Source: Nocardia xishanensis NBRC 101358 (lineage in GTDB: Bacteria; Actinomycetota; Actinomycetes; Mycobacteriales; Mycobacteriaceae). From it: a stretch of DNA of 64,000 nt. The stretch spans positions 1 to 64,000 of the forward strand of contig NZ_BDCF01000033.1 in the NCBI RefSeq assembly GCF_001613365.1, read 5' to 3'. Positions within the stretch are counted from its first letter, which is position 1, and every line of letters begins with the position of its first letter. The notes under the pieces are model-generated. The model saw only the letters and a list, made by a program, of their open reading frames with translations. It did not search any database and was not told the origin of the DNA. Made by a program: the position numbers and the translations under genes. Below, piece by piece: positions 42,180-52,051 of the stretch.

Positions 42180-44017
42180 GTGGTCCCGAGGCAAACGTCT
42201 CGCTGCGGCTGGGCTTCGACGTCACACGCACGCGTGTAGAGCTGCGCGCCTTGGCGGCTTTTCAAGAGGATTTCGCCCGGCTGACCGCACGGATCGCGCC
42301 AGGGGGCCAGCGCAGTCCGTTGTCCGCGGAGATCGATCTAGACGACTTCCTCGTCAACTTGAGCGAGCTTGCGACCTGGACGCACTCCGGCGTCGACTGG
42401 GACACGGATCTGATGGCGCTCGTCAACGGCGTTCTGGACGATGCCGATACGGTCCAGCGCAGCCTCGACCAGGCTCCCTCCGACAACGCTGGAGACACGG
42501 TCCAGCCTCATGAGATAGTCGGACTGCTGGGCTCGGATTGGATCGCGGATCTCACGTCATTCCAGCAACGCGATATCGCACGATTGCTCTCGCTGCGGCA
42601 CGGCGCCAACTTCAGTGTCCCCGGCGCCGGCAAGACTCGCGTCGCACTGGCGGTCTACGCCGTGATGCGCGCGAGCCGAAACGCACAGCGGCTCCTTGTC
42701 GTTGGGCCGAAGTCCGCATATGAATCGTGGGAGTACGAGAGCTCGATCTGCTTCAAGGAACCGCTCCGTACCGCTGTGACAGGACAATCCGACGACCCTC
42801 TCGCGGAAGTACGCATCGTCAACTATGAGCGGCTCGACCGTTGCCTGGGTGACCTGGCCGCCTGGCTGCGGTCAGCGCCCTCGATGGTTGTGTTGGACGA
42901 GGCCCACCGTATGAAGCTGGGGGCGAGCGGAACTTATGGCTCCGCATGCCTTGCGCTCGGCCCGCTTGCGGACCGGAGACTGATCTTGACCGGTACTCCG
43001 GCACCCAACGGGGCGAAAGACCTGGAGAATCTGCTGTCGTTCGTATGGCCGGGCCACGGCAAGCGCGTGGTGAACGAAGCCGTCGGTGGAGGCGACCTGG
43101 CTTACGCCAGCTCAGTGCTGCGACCGCTGTTCACTCGTACGACCAAGCAGGAGCTCGGCCTCCCTCCGTTCGAACCTAAAGTCCGCTACCTGGACATGCC
43201 GCCACTCCATGCGGAAGTTTATGAAGCGCTGAAGGGCAACTTCTCGGCTCGCGCAGAAGGCTCACGGGACAACATCGAAGCTCTAGGCCGGGCCATGCTG
43301 CGGCTGCTGATGGCTGCCACTAGCCCAGCGTTGCTTCTGGAAGGCGCAAGCCAGTACGAACCGCTCGAATACCAGGTCCCGCCGTTGGAACCTTCCCCAG
43401 GCGATAACCTCTACGAGCTCCTGCGCCACCTCCCGCGTTATGAGCTCTCACCGAAGTATCAAGAGACTCTGAAGATTGTCGCCGACAACGCGGTCGAGGG
43501 ACGGAAGACTCTGGTCTGGACGACGTTCGTCCGCAGTCTCACGACTCTGGAGAAACTGCTGGGCGGATACAGCCCAGCCGTGGTCTACGGAGGGACGCCC
43601 GATCGTGACGAGCAGCTACGCCGGTTTCGTCAGGATCCTGGCTGCCACGTTCTGATCTCCAATCCGGCAACCCTCGGCGAAGGGATCAGCCTTCACCAGG
43701 TGTGCCATGATGCCGTCTACGTTGACCGCGACTTCATGGCCGGTAGGTTTCTGCAAAGTCTGGACCGCATTCATCGCCTCGGCCTGGCCCCCGGCACCGA
43801 GACAAGAGTGACTGTCCTCGCGACGCGGGGCACTATCGATGAGGTGGTGCGTCTGCGGCTGGACGAGAAGCTGGAGTTCATGGGCCGCATCCTCGACGAC
43901 CCAGGCGTACAGCAGCTCGCCGACCTCCAGGAAGAGCCCCCGGCGGGCGCCGGAATGGACACCGCTGATGTGCGTGCGCTTCTGCGTCATCTGGACGCGC
44001 CCGCCCCGTTGACCTAA
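42176..44017 (+). CDS. SNF2-type DEAD/DEAH helicase of the defence island
   Basis: 613 residues. An N-terminal part of about 125 residues is unassigned. The SF2 core follows: motif I SVPGAGKTRVALAVYA, motif II VVLDEAHRMK, motif III LTGTPAPN, motif V ISNPATLGEGISLHQ and motif VI LQSLDRIHRLG. The last is a SNF2 Q..DR.HR.G type, so this is a dsDNA translocase rather than a strand-separating helicase. ATG overlaps the ParB-fold stop. Similar SNF2 proteins accompany restriction and DISARM-like defence loci. It converges on the restriction endonuclease gene 13 bases away. Confidence 0.85.
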   Translation: MSGPEANVSLRLGFDVTRTRVELRALAAFQEDFARLTARIAPGGQRSPLSAEIDLDDFLVNLSELATWTHSGVDWDTDLMALVNGVLDDADTVQRSLDQAPSDNAGDTVQPHEIVGLLGSDWIADLTSFQQRDIARLLSLRHGANFSVPGAGKTRVALAVYAVMRASRNAQRLLVVGPKSAYESWEYESSICFKEPLRTAVTGQSDDPLAEVRIVNYERLDRCLGDLAAWLRSAPSMVVLDEAHRMKLGASGTYGSACLALGPLADRRLILTGTPAPNGAKDLENLLSFVWPGHGKRVVNEAVGGGDLAYASSVLRPLFTRTTKQELGLPPFEPKVRYLDMPPLHAEVYEALKGNFSARAEGSRDNIEALGRAMLRLLMAATSPALLLEGASQYEPLEYQVPPLEPSPGDNLYELLRHLPRYELSPKYQETLKIVADNAVEGRKTLVWTTFVRSLTTLEKLLGGYSPAVVYGGTPDRDEQLRRFRQDPGCHVLISNPATLGEGISLHQVCHDAVYVDRDFMAGRFLQSLDRIHRLGLAPGTETRVTVLATRGTIDEVVRLRLDEKLEFMGRILDDPGVQQLADLQEEPPAGAGMDTADVRALLRHLDAPAPLT

Positions 44018-44029
44018 TCGCGGAGGCAA

Positions 44030-44818
44030 CTACCAATCCACCAACGATTGCGCCAACGTTTGGTAGTCCAGGAGACGCCCTTGACCGGTCACCTCGGACC
44101 ACGCGTTCTTTTGCTCCGGGGTGCCGAAGACTGCCACCGCTTCGGCCGTCGCTTCGTAGGCGATGTGATACGTAGCGTCTACTTCCCCTGTGCCGCGAGC
44201 GATCGACGCGAGTCTGGTCGGAAGAGGTTCTGCGGTGACCGTCACGAGATGAGGCAAGCGTCCACGGCGATGCCGGATCATGTTGCTGTTCTCATGGCGG
44301 ATGTTCTGGACTCGATCGGACCGGATCGTCCACTTGCAGGCCAGGGCCGCGTGTAGCCACGGGTGTTCCGACTGTGTCGGCGTGCCGCGCAGCCCTACCA
44401 GCACATCTGGCGTGATCAGGTAGTCCGTTCCCAGCGTGACCCGAAGATTCGGATCCTGTGCTATCGCGGCATCGATACCTGCCAGATGTTGGTACTGAGC
44501 GTAATGAACGATGCTTCGGCCCCGAGTGACTTCCCAGTCACGTCGCGGATCGAGGGCGGGCAACGCAGTCGCCAGGTCCGCCGCAACCTGGGTTTCCAGT
44601 AGCGCTCCCGGGTTCGGAGGCGGTTCGATGGGTGCGATCCCGTTCTTATTCGGATTCGGCTGACCGAGGCGTTCCAGAACGTGGGCAGCCATCCTCACGC
44701 TCGGGATGTTGTCAGTATCAGCGGAATTGGGCACCCACGCCCATCCAAGCTTGTTCTTCTTGGTGCTACGTCGCCACCCCAGCAGGTCCACCCCGAACAT
44801 CATCCCCATACGTGACAT
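44030..44818 (-). CDS. Type II restriction endonuclease, NgoMIV family
   Basis: 262 residues. The NgoMIV active-site pattern is present: Asp138 in DYLITPDVLVG, Lys162 in ALACKWTIRSDR and Glu176 in IRHENSNM, with the same 14-residue Lys-Glu spacing I recall for NgoMIV (K187/E201). Glu75 may match its E70. The NgoMIV Ser before CysLys is Ala here. Later blocks PHLVTVTAEPLPTRLASIARGTGEVD also fit. The predicted site is GCCGGC, to be confirmed. It lies 25 bases downstream of vsr on the same strand, and the cognate methylase is divergent. Confidence 0.88.
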   Translation of the reverse strand: MSRMGMMFGVDLLGWRRSTKKNKLGWAWVPNSADTDNIPSVRMAAHVLERLGQPNPNKNGIAPIEPPPNPGALLETQVAADLATALPALDPRRDWEVTRGRSIVHYAQYQHLAGIDAAIAQDPNLRVTLGTDYLITPDVLVGLRGTPTQSEHPWLHAALACKWTIRSDRVQNIRHENSNMIRHRRGRLPHLVTVTAEPLPTRLASIARGTGEVDATYHIAYEATAEAVAVFGTPEQKNAWSEVTGQGRLLDYQTLAQSLVDW

Positions 44819-44843
44819 TTAACTGCACGGAGCGTCTCCAGCG

Positions 44844-45347
44844 TCAACCCGGTACCGATCCCATATCATCGCTCACATGTTCGGATCCGCTCTCGAGTGC
44901 GTCGACTACCGCGGCTACCGCGCTCTGAAGAGTTTCGTGCTCCCAAACGCGGACAACACGCCAGCCGGCCTCGGTCAGCGCACTCTTGACTGCACGGTCG
45001 CGCTCGATATTCCTCTGAAGCTTGGGCGCCCAGTACCACTCGTTGGTGGTCGGCTGCCGTCCGTGCTCGGGGCAGGCATGCCAAAAGCAGCCGTCGACGA
45101 AGACAGCCACCCTCCGTGCGGTGAAGACGATGTCCGGACGCACCTTGACGGCGCCGAGATCGAGCCGGAAGTCTTTGCGATACCGGTAGCCGAGGTGGTG
45201 AAGCGCCTTGCGGAGAGTGACCTCGGGTTTCGTATCCGATCTACGGTTTGCTTGCATGTTCCGAGATCGGCCAGCGTTCAGTGGCGCGGGATACGTACCG
45301 CGTTCGTGCGCACGGAGCCGAGCGGCAGCCGCTCCACGTTCAGTCAT
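44844..45347 (-). CDS. vsr: Very short patch repair (Vsr) endonuclease
   Basis: 167 residues. It nicks 5' of T in T:G mismatches that arise when methylated C deaminates, protecting sites of the neighbouring C5 methylase. The motifs are all seen: NMQANRRSDTKPEVTLRKAL, LGYRYRKDFRLDLGAVKVRPDIVF (with the catalytic Asp), VAVFVDGCFWHACPEHGR (Cys/His zinc and catalytic His), and WYWAPKLQRNIERDR. The first 30 residues are an actinomycete-type extension. It is divergent from the methylase across 97 bases and leads the endonuclease gene. Confidence 0.93.
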   Translation of the reverse strand: MTERGAAAARLRAHERGTYPAPLNAGRSRNMQANRRSDTKPEVTLRKALHHLGYRYRKDFRLDLGAVKVRPDIVFTARRVAVFVDGCFWHACPEHGRQPTTNEWYWAPKLQRNIERDRAVKSALTEAGWRVVRVWEHETLQSAVAAVVDALESGSEHVSDDMGSVPG

Positions 45348-45444
45348 ACCGGTCCTGATTCTGCGACAACATCTCCCTTAGGGAAAGATACGTCGACGCG
45401 ACCCGCACCGTTCAACCCGTCCAACACTCCGGAAAGGCCTGCTG

Positions 45445-46770
45445 GTGAGTGAGCTCAGCGTCATCGAGATCTGCGCCGGCGCAGGCGGGCAGGCTCTGGG
45501 ACTCGAGCTGGCGGGCTTCGAACACGAACTTGCCGTGGAACTGGACCCCACTGCCGTCGCGACGCTCCAGCTCAACCGTCCGCATTGGAAGGTTGCGGAG
45601 GGCGATGTCGCCAGCCTGGATGTATTCGATCCGAAGGCGTACGCGCCCGAGTCCCGACCCGGTGGTCGACCGATCGACCTTCTCGCCGGAGGCGTCCCGT
45701 GCCCCCCGTTCTCGATTGCGGGCAAGCAGCTCGGGGCCGATGATGAGCGGGACCTCTTCGCCTGGGCGGTCGAGCAAGTCGATGTTCTGAAACCGCGTGC
45801 TCTGCTGCTCGAAAATGTTCGAGGTCTCAGCATGCCGCGCTTCGCCGGCTACCGTCAGCACGTCTTGGACAGACTTCGGCAGTTCGGGTACACAGGCGAG
45901 TGGCGGTTGATCCAGGCTTCTGACTACGGTGTGCCACAGCTTCGCCCCCGGTTCGTATTGATCGCGATGCGAGAAGACGACTTCCAGTACTTCCACTGGC
46001 CTGAACCGACAGGTCAAGCGAAGACAGTCGGTGAAACTTTGCTTCCATTGATGGCAGCAAGGGGGTGGGAGGGCGCCGAGGAATGGGCAGAACAAGCCCA
46101 TGACATAGCGCCCACGATCGTTGGTGGCTCGAAGAAGCACGGCGGTGCTGACCTCGGACCAACACGTGCCAAGCGTGCATGGGCCGAATTGGGCGTAGAT
46201 GCATATGGAGTGCATGACACCGCACCGCCCTACAAGACGCGCCCGATGACCGAATTCGGCCCTAAACTCACCGTCGAGATGGTCGCACGACTGCAAGGGT
46301 GGCTGCTGATCCGCAACCCGGAGCACGCTGCGGAGATCGAAACGGACCCGCCTGAAGGCCATGAATATGCCTGGTGGTTCGCGGGTGGGAAAACTGCCGT
46401 GTATCGCCAGATCGGAAATGCTTTCCCACCCCCGGTAGCGAAGGCCCTTGGGCTGTCGATTGCGCGTGCCCTGCGCCATGAAGGCGAACCAGCTGCGCGA
46501 GACATCTCCTTCGCCGATCCGATCTATCGCGTGCTTCGTGAGCATGAAACATTCCTCACTGCAGCTCAAATCGCCCGCAAGGCAGGAATCGAGCTCGAAG
46601 ATCACGAGGTCGATGAACGAATGACCTTGCTGGGTAAGGACTTTGAGATTCTGAAAGAAGAGCGAAGCTCAGGGTTGGCTTACAAGCTCGGGAAGTTCCG
46701 GGCTTTCACCGGGCAGGACGACCACGCGCGCCATGACTACTACAGGAAGAACCTATCGCGCATCAGTTGA
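45445..46770 (+). CDS. DNA (cytosine-5-)-methyltransferase, R-M modification enzyme
   Basis: 441 residues. C5-methylase motifs in order: I (IEICAGAGGQALGLELAGF), IV (LLAGGVPCPPFS with the catalytic Cys), VI (LLENVRGLS), VIII (VPQLRPRFVLIAM), and IX-X (VYRQIGNAFPPPVAKALG). Between VIII and IX is the target-recognition region. The last about 70 residues form an added winged-helix-like domain (LTAAQIARKAGIELEDHEVDE) that could bind its own promoter. It probably modifies the same site as the NgoMIV-type endonuclease. GTG 45445 is chosen, with motif I beginning 8 residues later. Confidence 0.94.
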   Translation: MSELSVIEICAGAGGQALGLELAGFEHELAVELDPTAVATLQLNRPHWKVAEGDVASLDVFDPKAYAPESRPGGRPIDLLAGGVPCPPFSIAGKQLGADDERDLFAWAVEQVDVLKPRALLLENVRGLSMPRFAGYRQHVLDRLRQFGYTGEWRLIQASDYGVPQLRPRFVLIAMREDDFQYFHWPEPTGQAKTVGETLLPLMAARGWEGAEEWAEQAHDIAPTIVGGSKKHGGADLGPTRAKRAWAELGVDAYGVHDTAPPYKTRPMTEFGPKLTVEMVARLQGWLLIRNPEHAAEIETDPPEGHEYAWWFAGGKTAVYRQIGNAFPPPVAKALGLSIARALRHEGEPAARDISFADPIYRVLREHETFLTAAQIARKAGIELEDHEVDERMTLLGKDFEILKEERSSGLAYKLGKFRAFTGQDDHARHDYYRKNLSRIS

Positions 46771-46824
46771 GCCGCAGGACCAGCTCGCGATCACAGAGAC
46801 CCACGGCGGAGCCGAGGCTCGACC

Positions 46825-48240
46825 TCACGCAGGCAAGAGGCGGCTGATCACTTCCGTCAACTGACGCACATTGCGGCATTCGTGCATGGTCACGTGGTCC
46901 GCGTAGGTCAACGCGGCGGAGTCCCCCGTGGCCCAGGACCGGGAGGGTTCGGGGTTCAACCAGTGGGCGTGTTTCGCTCGGTCCGTCATCGCCTGCAGCG
47001 CAGGAAGGTTGGGGTCGGTGCGGTTGGTGCGGGCGTCGCCGAGGATGAGGAGGGAGGTGCGGGGGCCGAGGGTGTCGAGGTGGGTGTCGGCGAAGGTGCG
47101 GAGAGCTTCGCCGTAATTGCTGCTGCCGAAGCGGGAGACGTTGGCTTCGCGGGTGATTCGGGTGGCGAGGCCGGGTTGGGGTGGTTCGCCGGGGGTGAAG
47201 AAGCCGGTGATCTCGTCGCAGGTGTCGATGAAGCCGAAGCTGCGGACTCTGCTGAATTGGTCTTGCAGCGCTTGGACGAGTTGGAGGGTGAACTCGGCGA
47301 AGCCGGTGACGGACCCGGAGAGGTCGGCTAGGACGACGAGGTCTGGGCGGCCGTGTTTGCGTGCGCGCAGCACTGGGTCGACGGGGACGCCGCCGGTGGC
47401 CATGGAGCGGCGCAGAGTGCGGCGCATGTCGATCTGGCCGCGCACGGCCTTGCGGCGGCGGGCGGCGAGGCGGGTGGCGAGTTTGCGCGCCAACGGGTTG
47501 ACGAGGCGGCGCATTTCGGCGAGGTCTTGTTCGCGAGCGCCGAGGAAGTCGATCCGGTCGGTGGCGGTGTCGACGCCGCGACGTGCGATGTAGTCGGTGC
47601 CGCGCAGGTCGGCCGAGCGGAGGCGGGCCTGGGTTTGGACGGCGCTGCGGAAGGCGCGCAGTCTGCGCTGCGCCTCGATGGTCTGGACGGCGGAGTCGAG
47701 TTCGCCCGCGCCGCCCATGCCGGCGACGACGCGATCCAGGAGTTCTTCCGGGCGAAGGGCTTTCATGGTCTGGTAGGAGGACCATCCCGCGCCGGAGGCG
47801 GTGGTGACCGGTCGAGAGGATTGGCCTGCGCCGCCCGCGCCGCCGTAACCGCCTAGCTCGGTGAGGGTTTGGGCGGCGAGTTCGGCCAGGGCGGCCTGAT
47901 CGTCGGAGGCCAACGCGGCGGTGAGACGTTCGCGCAGTTCCTCGACGGATTCGGGAGTCGTTGCGAGCGTTCGTCGTTCGGCAGTCAAGAAGTAGAGGTC
48001 GAAGAGCTGGTCGAAGACGGCGCGCTGGCCGTTGCGCCGGAGCAGGCAGGCGGCCAGACCGGAACGCAGGCGTTCGCGGTTGTCGATGCCGAGCGCGACG
48101 ATCGCCGACGCGGCGTCGACGGTTTCGCTGGGACCCGCGTGGATGCCGTGTTCGCGCAGCAGACCGACGAAGTCGACGAGACGGTCAGTGAGCGTCTCGC
48201 CCGACCCGGGCCGAAAATCATGCCGAGAGGACGCACTCAC
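46825..48240 (-). CDS. VWA-domain protein, CoxE-like
   Basis: 471 residues. The first half is helical (DRLVDFVGLLREHGI, ELLDRVVAGMGG). The second half is a von Willebrand A domain with the MIDAS motif VVLADLSGSVTGF (DxSxS) and a late RTSLLILGDARTN. It forms a pair with the MoxR AAA+ protein encoded 157 bases upstream on the same strand. Such pairs act as metallochaperone/activation machines, for example for CO dehydrogenase, but no cox genes are here. GTG 48240 follows AAAGGG. Confidence 0.87.
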   Translation of the reverse strand: MSASSRHDFRPGSGETLTDRLVDFVGLLREHGIHAGPSETVDAASAIVALGIDNRERLRSGLAACLLRRNGQRAVFDQLFDLYFLTAERRTLATTPESVEELRERLTAALASDDQAALAELAAQTLTELGGYGGAGGAGQSSRPVTTASGAGWSSYQTMKALRPEELLDRVVAGMGGAGELDSAVQTIEAQRRLRAFRSAVQTQARLRSADLRGTDYIARRGVDTATDRIDFLGAREQDLAEMRRLVNPLARKLATRLAARRRKAVRGQIDMRRTLRRSMATGGVPVDPVLRARKHGRPDLVVLADLSGSVTGFAEFTLQLVQALQDQFSRVRSFGFIDTCDEITGFFTPGEPPQPGLATRITREANVSRFGSSNYGEALRTFADTHLDTLGPRTSLLILGDARTNRTDPNLPALQAMTDRAKHAHWLNPEPSRSWATGDSAALTYADHVTMHECRNVRQLTEVISRLLPA

Positions 48241-48397
48241 CGTGCCCGCCCTTTCCACTGCGAGCCGCCACCAGCCGCTGGCGCGCGGAAGGTCCCGGCT
48301 CGGCTCATCGACGCCACGAACCACCAGTCCCTGAGGGCGATTCGACCTATGACCGGGTGCATACGTTGTCGGACAACGACTTTGCCGCCATACCCGT

Positions 48398-49279
<882 letters not shown>

Positions 49280-49367
49280 CGGTAGCAAGTCTACCGTGGC
49301 GCTCCTGAGCCAGTCGGCATCCGTGTGGAGCCGCCGGCGCAACCGCTCGACTTCATGGATCGGCAGG

Positions 49368-49955
49368 TCAACGAGCAACGATGAGTGAATCGAGGCCGGC
49401 TTCGAGGTCTCGATCTCGATGATATCCGCGTTCTGTGATCAGACGCACCGCAGCCCGGGCTTCTCGCACATCATCCTCGGTTGCCGCAGAAAGCAGGCCT
49501 TGAAGGTCGGCGAGGTCTTGTGGTCGGGTGAGATCATCACGAGCAAGTAGTTTCAGTGCGATGAGATGCCCTGTTGTTGCCACCGGGAGGACAAGGTCTA
49601 CGACGATCTCCAGTTCTTCAGCGGCGGAGACGATCTCCGATTCGATACCCGAGCTGGCGAACAGCAGATCGACGAGAATTGGTACTCCGTCGAACGTACG
49701 CCGCAGGCGGATCGTCGCCAGCCGGCCATTGTCGTGTTCGACCGAGGCGTTCATGACATAGCCGCTGTCGAACAGGTGCCGCACCAAGGATTCTGCTGCG
49801 TTATCGTCCGCAACCGCGACGGCCAGGTCGATGTCGTGAGTGAACCGGGGAGTCGAACGGGCGGAGACTGCGAAGCCGCCGACAAGCGCCCAGCGGTAGC
49901 CGAACTTGTCGATGTCGGTCGCCGCGCGACGCAGTGCCGCCTCGAGCGGGTTCAC
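49368..49955 (-). CDS. Nucleotidyltransferase, possible AbiEii-type toxin
   Basis: 195 residues with a minimal nucleotidyltransferase fold: WALVGGFAVSARSTPRFTHDIDLAVAV (GG-S-hDhD), then VPILVDLLFASSG with the third Asp. The tail (LIALKLLARDDLTRPQDLADLQGLL) matches AbiEii/AbiGii-type proteins, where the enzyme adds nucleotides to tRNA. GTG overlaps the preceding 68-residue gene by four bases, so the two are translationally coupled like a toxin-antitoxin pair. No toxicity evidence is available from the sequence. Confidence 0.75.
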   Translation of the reverse strand: MNPLEAALRRAATDIDKFGYRWALVGGFAVSARSTPRFTHDIDLAVAVADDNAAESLVRHLFDSGYVMNASVEHDNGRLATIRLRRTFDGVPILVDLLFASSGIESEIVSAAEELEIVVDLVLPVATTGHLIALKLLARDDLTRPQDLADLQGLLSAATEDDVREARAAVRLITERGYHRDRDLEAGLDSLIVAR

Positions 49956-50158
49956 GCGAAGCGAGTGGACGAGTGACCGAGCGCGTCACCCAGGGGGGCG
50001 CCAGGGCGGGATAGGAGCCACTCGTGAACCTTCTTCTCGAGCTCGCTCTCGGAGGCGCCCGGAAAGGTGCGTCGCATGCGAGCGCGATACATCTCGAGGC
50101 CGAATTGGGACATGTCCAACGCACAACGCAGGCGCTGAGCTGGTGTTCCTTCGGTCAT
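49952..50158 (-). CDS. Small partner protein of the nucleotidyltransferase
   Basis: 68 residues: TPAQRLRCALDMSQFGLEMYR at the start (by parts), then RRTFPGASESELEKKVHEWLL. It is mainly helical with no cysteine pair or membrane segment. I do not know a named family. It overlaps the nucleotidyltransferase gene, which suggests an antitoxin or specificity partner. ATG 50158 is nine bases from the DUF2252 stop on the same strand, so a three-gene run is possible. Confidence 0.65.
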   Translation of the reverse strand: MTEGTPAQRLRCALDMSQFGLEMYRARMRRTFPGASESELEKKVHEWLLSRPGAPLGDALGHSSTRFA

Positions 50159-50167
50159 TGATCCAGT

Positions 50168-51568
50168 CTATCGGTTTGTCCGCGCCCCGGCGGCGCTCGG
50201 ATCGCGGTTTGCTGCAGGCTCGGCGGCGACGACGCGTCCGGTCTCGATCGCGGCGAGCAGCGCCCGGTGGTCGTCGAGGGTCTGGTCCGCGTACGCGAGG
50301 GCGAACTCCACCATCGCGCGGTCGAACGCGTCACCGGTTCCGAGGTAGGCGGCGATGGCGACGCGATCGCCGGAGCGGGCGTGTGCGCGCGCCAGGCTGT
50401 ATCCACACAGCGCGGCGTACTCGGTCAGCGCCGCGTCGGACATGTCCTCGATCACCGCGGAGCCCTTCATGTCTCGCAACTGGCGCCAGTAGTAATGGCG
50501 GCCCTCCGGGCCGGTGGCCCAGCCGAGGAAGATATCGCTGGCGGCCTGCATGAGCCGCTGCCCGTGGACCACCCGGTGGCCCTGGTGCCGGAACTGGCTC
50601 GGCGCGAGATGCCTGCTCAGCACCGAGGGTTCGGCCTCTTTGACCTGGAGGAACAGCGGGCCGGCTGTGTCTCGGTCGAGGAGCAGGGCGATGAAGCATC
50701 TGGTTCCGACGCTGCCGACGCCGACCACCTTGCGTGCGATGTCGACCAACCGGTGCCGGTCGAGCAAAACGCGGCGCTCCTCCGGCAGGCTGCGGCGATA
50801 GGCGGCGAATACCGCCGCGACCGCTTCCATCTGCTCGTCTTCGAGTGGCGTCAGCAGCGGCGGGCGGTGGCGGATCCGGAGACCGTCGACGCCGGGCTCG
50901 GTGAGTTTCGCCAGCGCCTGCAGGCTGGTGCGGGAGCGCGCCGCCTCCAGCGTCCGTTCGACGCCCTTGCGTCGCTTGGGGTTGCGGATCACCGCGGCGA
51001 CCGTGTCGGCGTTGATCTGCTCGTACCAGACCGCCATGCCGTCGAGGGCGGCGAGCCGGAGCATCGATTCGCGGTAGCCGCGGGCGGCGGCGAGCACGGC
51101 CTGCTCCGTGTCTCTGTCGGGGTTGCCGTTGGCGCGCATGGCGACCGCGACGCTGGCGACCAAGCGCTTCACATCCCATTCGAACGGACCGGGCAAGGTC
51201 TCGTCGAAATCGTTCAGGTCGAACACCAGCGAGCGTTCCGGCGAGGCGAACAGGCCGAAGTTCGACAGGTGCGCGTCGCCGCACAGTTGTACCGACAGCC
51301 CGGTGCTCGGTGCCGCGGCCAGATCGGCGGCCATGATGGCGGGCGCACCGCGCAGGAACGGGAACGGCGCGGCGGCCATGCGCGCGTAGCGGATCGGGAC
51401 GAGCTCGGGGATTCGGGTGGCGGCCTGACGCTCCAGGATGGTAACCGGATCGATGCGGTCGGCCGGAGGGCGCCAGTCGCCGAGCGCGGAACGCGAGACC
51501 CGTTTGCGCGCCGCACGTCCGAGTTCAGCGGCGGTCGGTGCGGGTGACACCGCGAACGGAGTCGTCAT
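50168..51568 (-). CDS. DUF2252 protein, kinase-like fold
   Basis: 466 residues. The family blocks are RYARMAAAPFPFLRGAP, LCGDAHLSNFGLFASPERSLVFDLNDFDET (HxSN and DxxDF, like the catalytic loop and DFG of aminoglycoside-type kinases), and GQRLMQAASDIFLGWATG. Function is unknown, and the kinase-like pattern suggests phosphotransfer. ATG 51568. It is not near any obvious partner except the small gene and nucleotidyltransferase that follow. Confidence 0.88.
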   Translation of the reverse strand: MTTPFAVSPAPTAAELGRAARKRVSRSALGDWRPPADRIDPVTILERQAATRIPELVPIRYARMAAAPFPFLRGAPAIMAADLAAAPSTGLSVQLCGDAHLSNFGLFASPERSLVFDLNDFDETLPGPFEWDVKRLVASVAVAMRANGNPDRDTEQAVLAAARGYRESMLRLAALDGMAVWYEQINADTVAAVIRNPKRRKGVERTLEAARSRTSLQALAKLTEPGVDGLRIRHRPPLLTPLEDEQMEAVAAVFAAYRRSLPEERRVLLDRHRLVDIARKVVGVGSVGTRCFIALLLDRDTAGPLFLQVKEAEPSVLSRHLAPSQFRHQGHRVVHGQRLMQAASDIFLGWATGPEGRHYYWRQLRDMKGSAVIEDMSDAALTEYAALCGYSLARAHARSGDRVAIAAYLGTGDAFDRAMVEFALAYADQTLDDHRALLAAIETGRVVAAEPAANRDPSAAGARTNR

Positions 51569-52051
51569 TTGCCCAGTTTGGCGCGTCGCGACCGGCGTGG
51601 CAAGGCCCGAGCGACCTCGCGACGAGTCGAAAGCCGCTCACCAGGCGGCCCGCGTTCGAGGCCAGTTGCTCTGGATTTGCTTTCATGGCGCATCTGGTCC
51701 GAAAGCACGGGAGTTCTCAGCGGCGGGACGTGCCGACGGATAAGATTGCGCCCCAACAGGTATGCGTTAGATCCGGTTGAACCCCGGCGGCGCACTCGGG
51801 GAATCCCCCTAGAGGGGTAGTACTTCAGACTGAAAGTTTTTCTCGAATGCCGATCGCGCAGTGACCTTTCGGCCCGAGTGGTGCAGAGTGTAGGCGTGCG
51901 GTCGCCCGCACGGCGGTATGACCAGGGGGTCGCATTCCGGCGACGACGACGGCACGTCCTGTCCCCGACCCGTTTCGCCCAGCTCAGGCGGACGGAATCT
52001 CCGCGAGGAGATGGCGAACGAGCGGTTCGCCGCAGAGTGAAAGGATTCACG
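51569..52051. other. Upstream region between DUF2252 and the secreted protein
   Basis: About 480 bases without a convincing gene. It holds the promoters of two divergent genes and a GC palindrome at 51804-51819 described separately. A frame from 51878 runs into the secreted-protein gene, but its first 50 residues are Arg-rich and lack a ribosome site, so it is not taken. Confidence 0.5.
51804..51819. promoter_or_regulatory. Candidate copper-type (RicR/CsoR-like) palindrome
   Basis: TCCCCCTAGAGGGGTA is nearly palindromic (TACCCC-TCTA-GGGGGA on the other strand). It resembles the TACCC....GGGTA operators of mycobacterial RicR as I recall them, with one mismatch. It lies about 230 bases before the secreted His/Trp-rich protein. 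No copper gene is nearby, so this is tentative. Confidence 0.35.
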
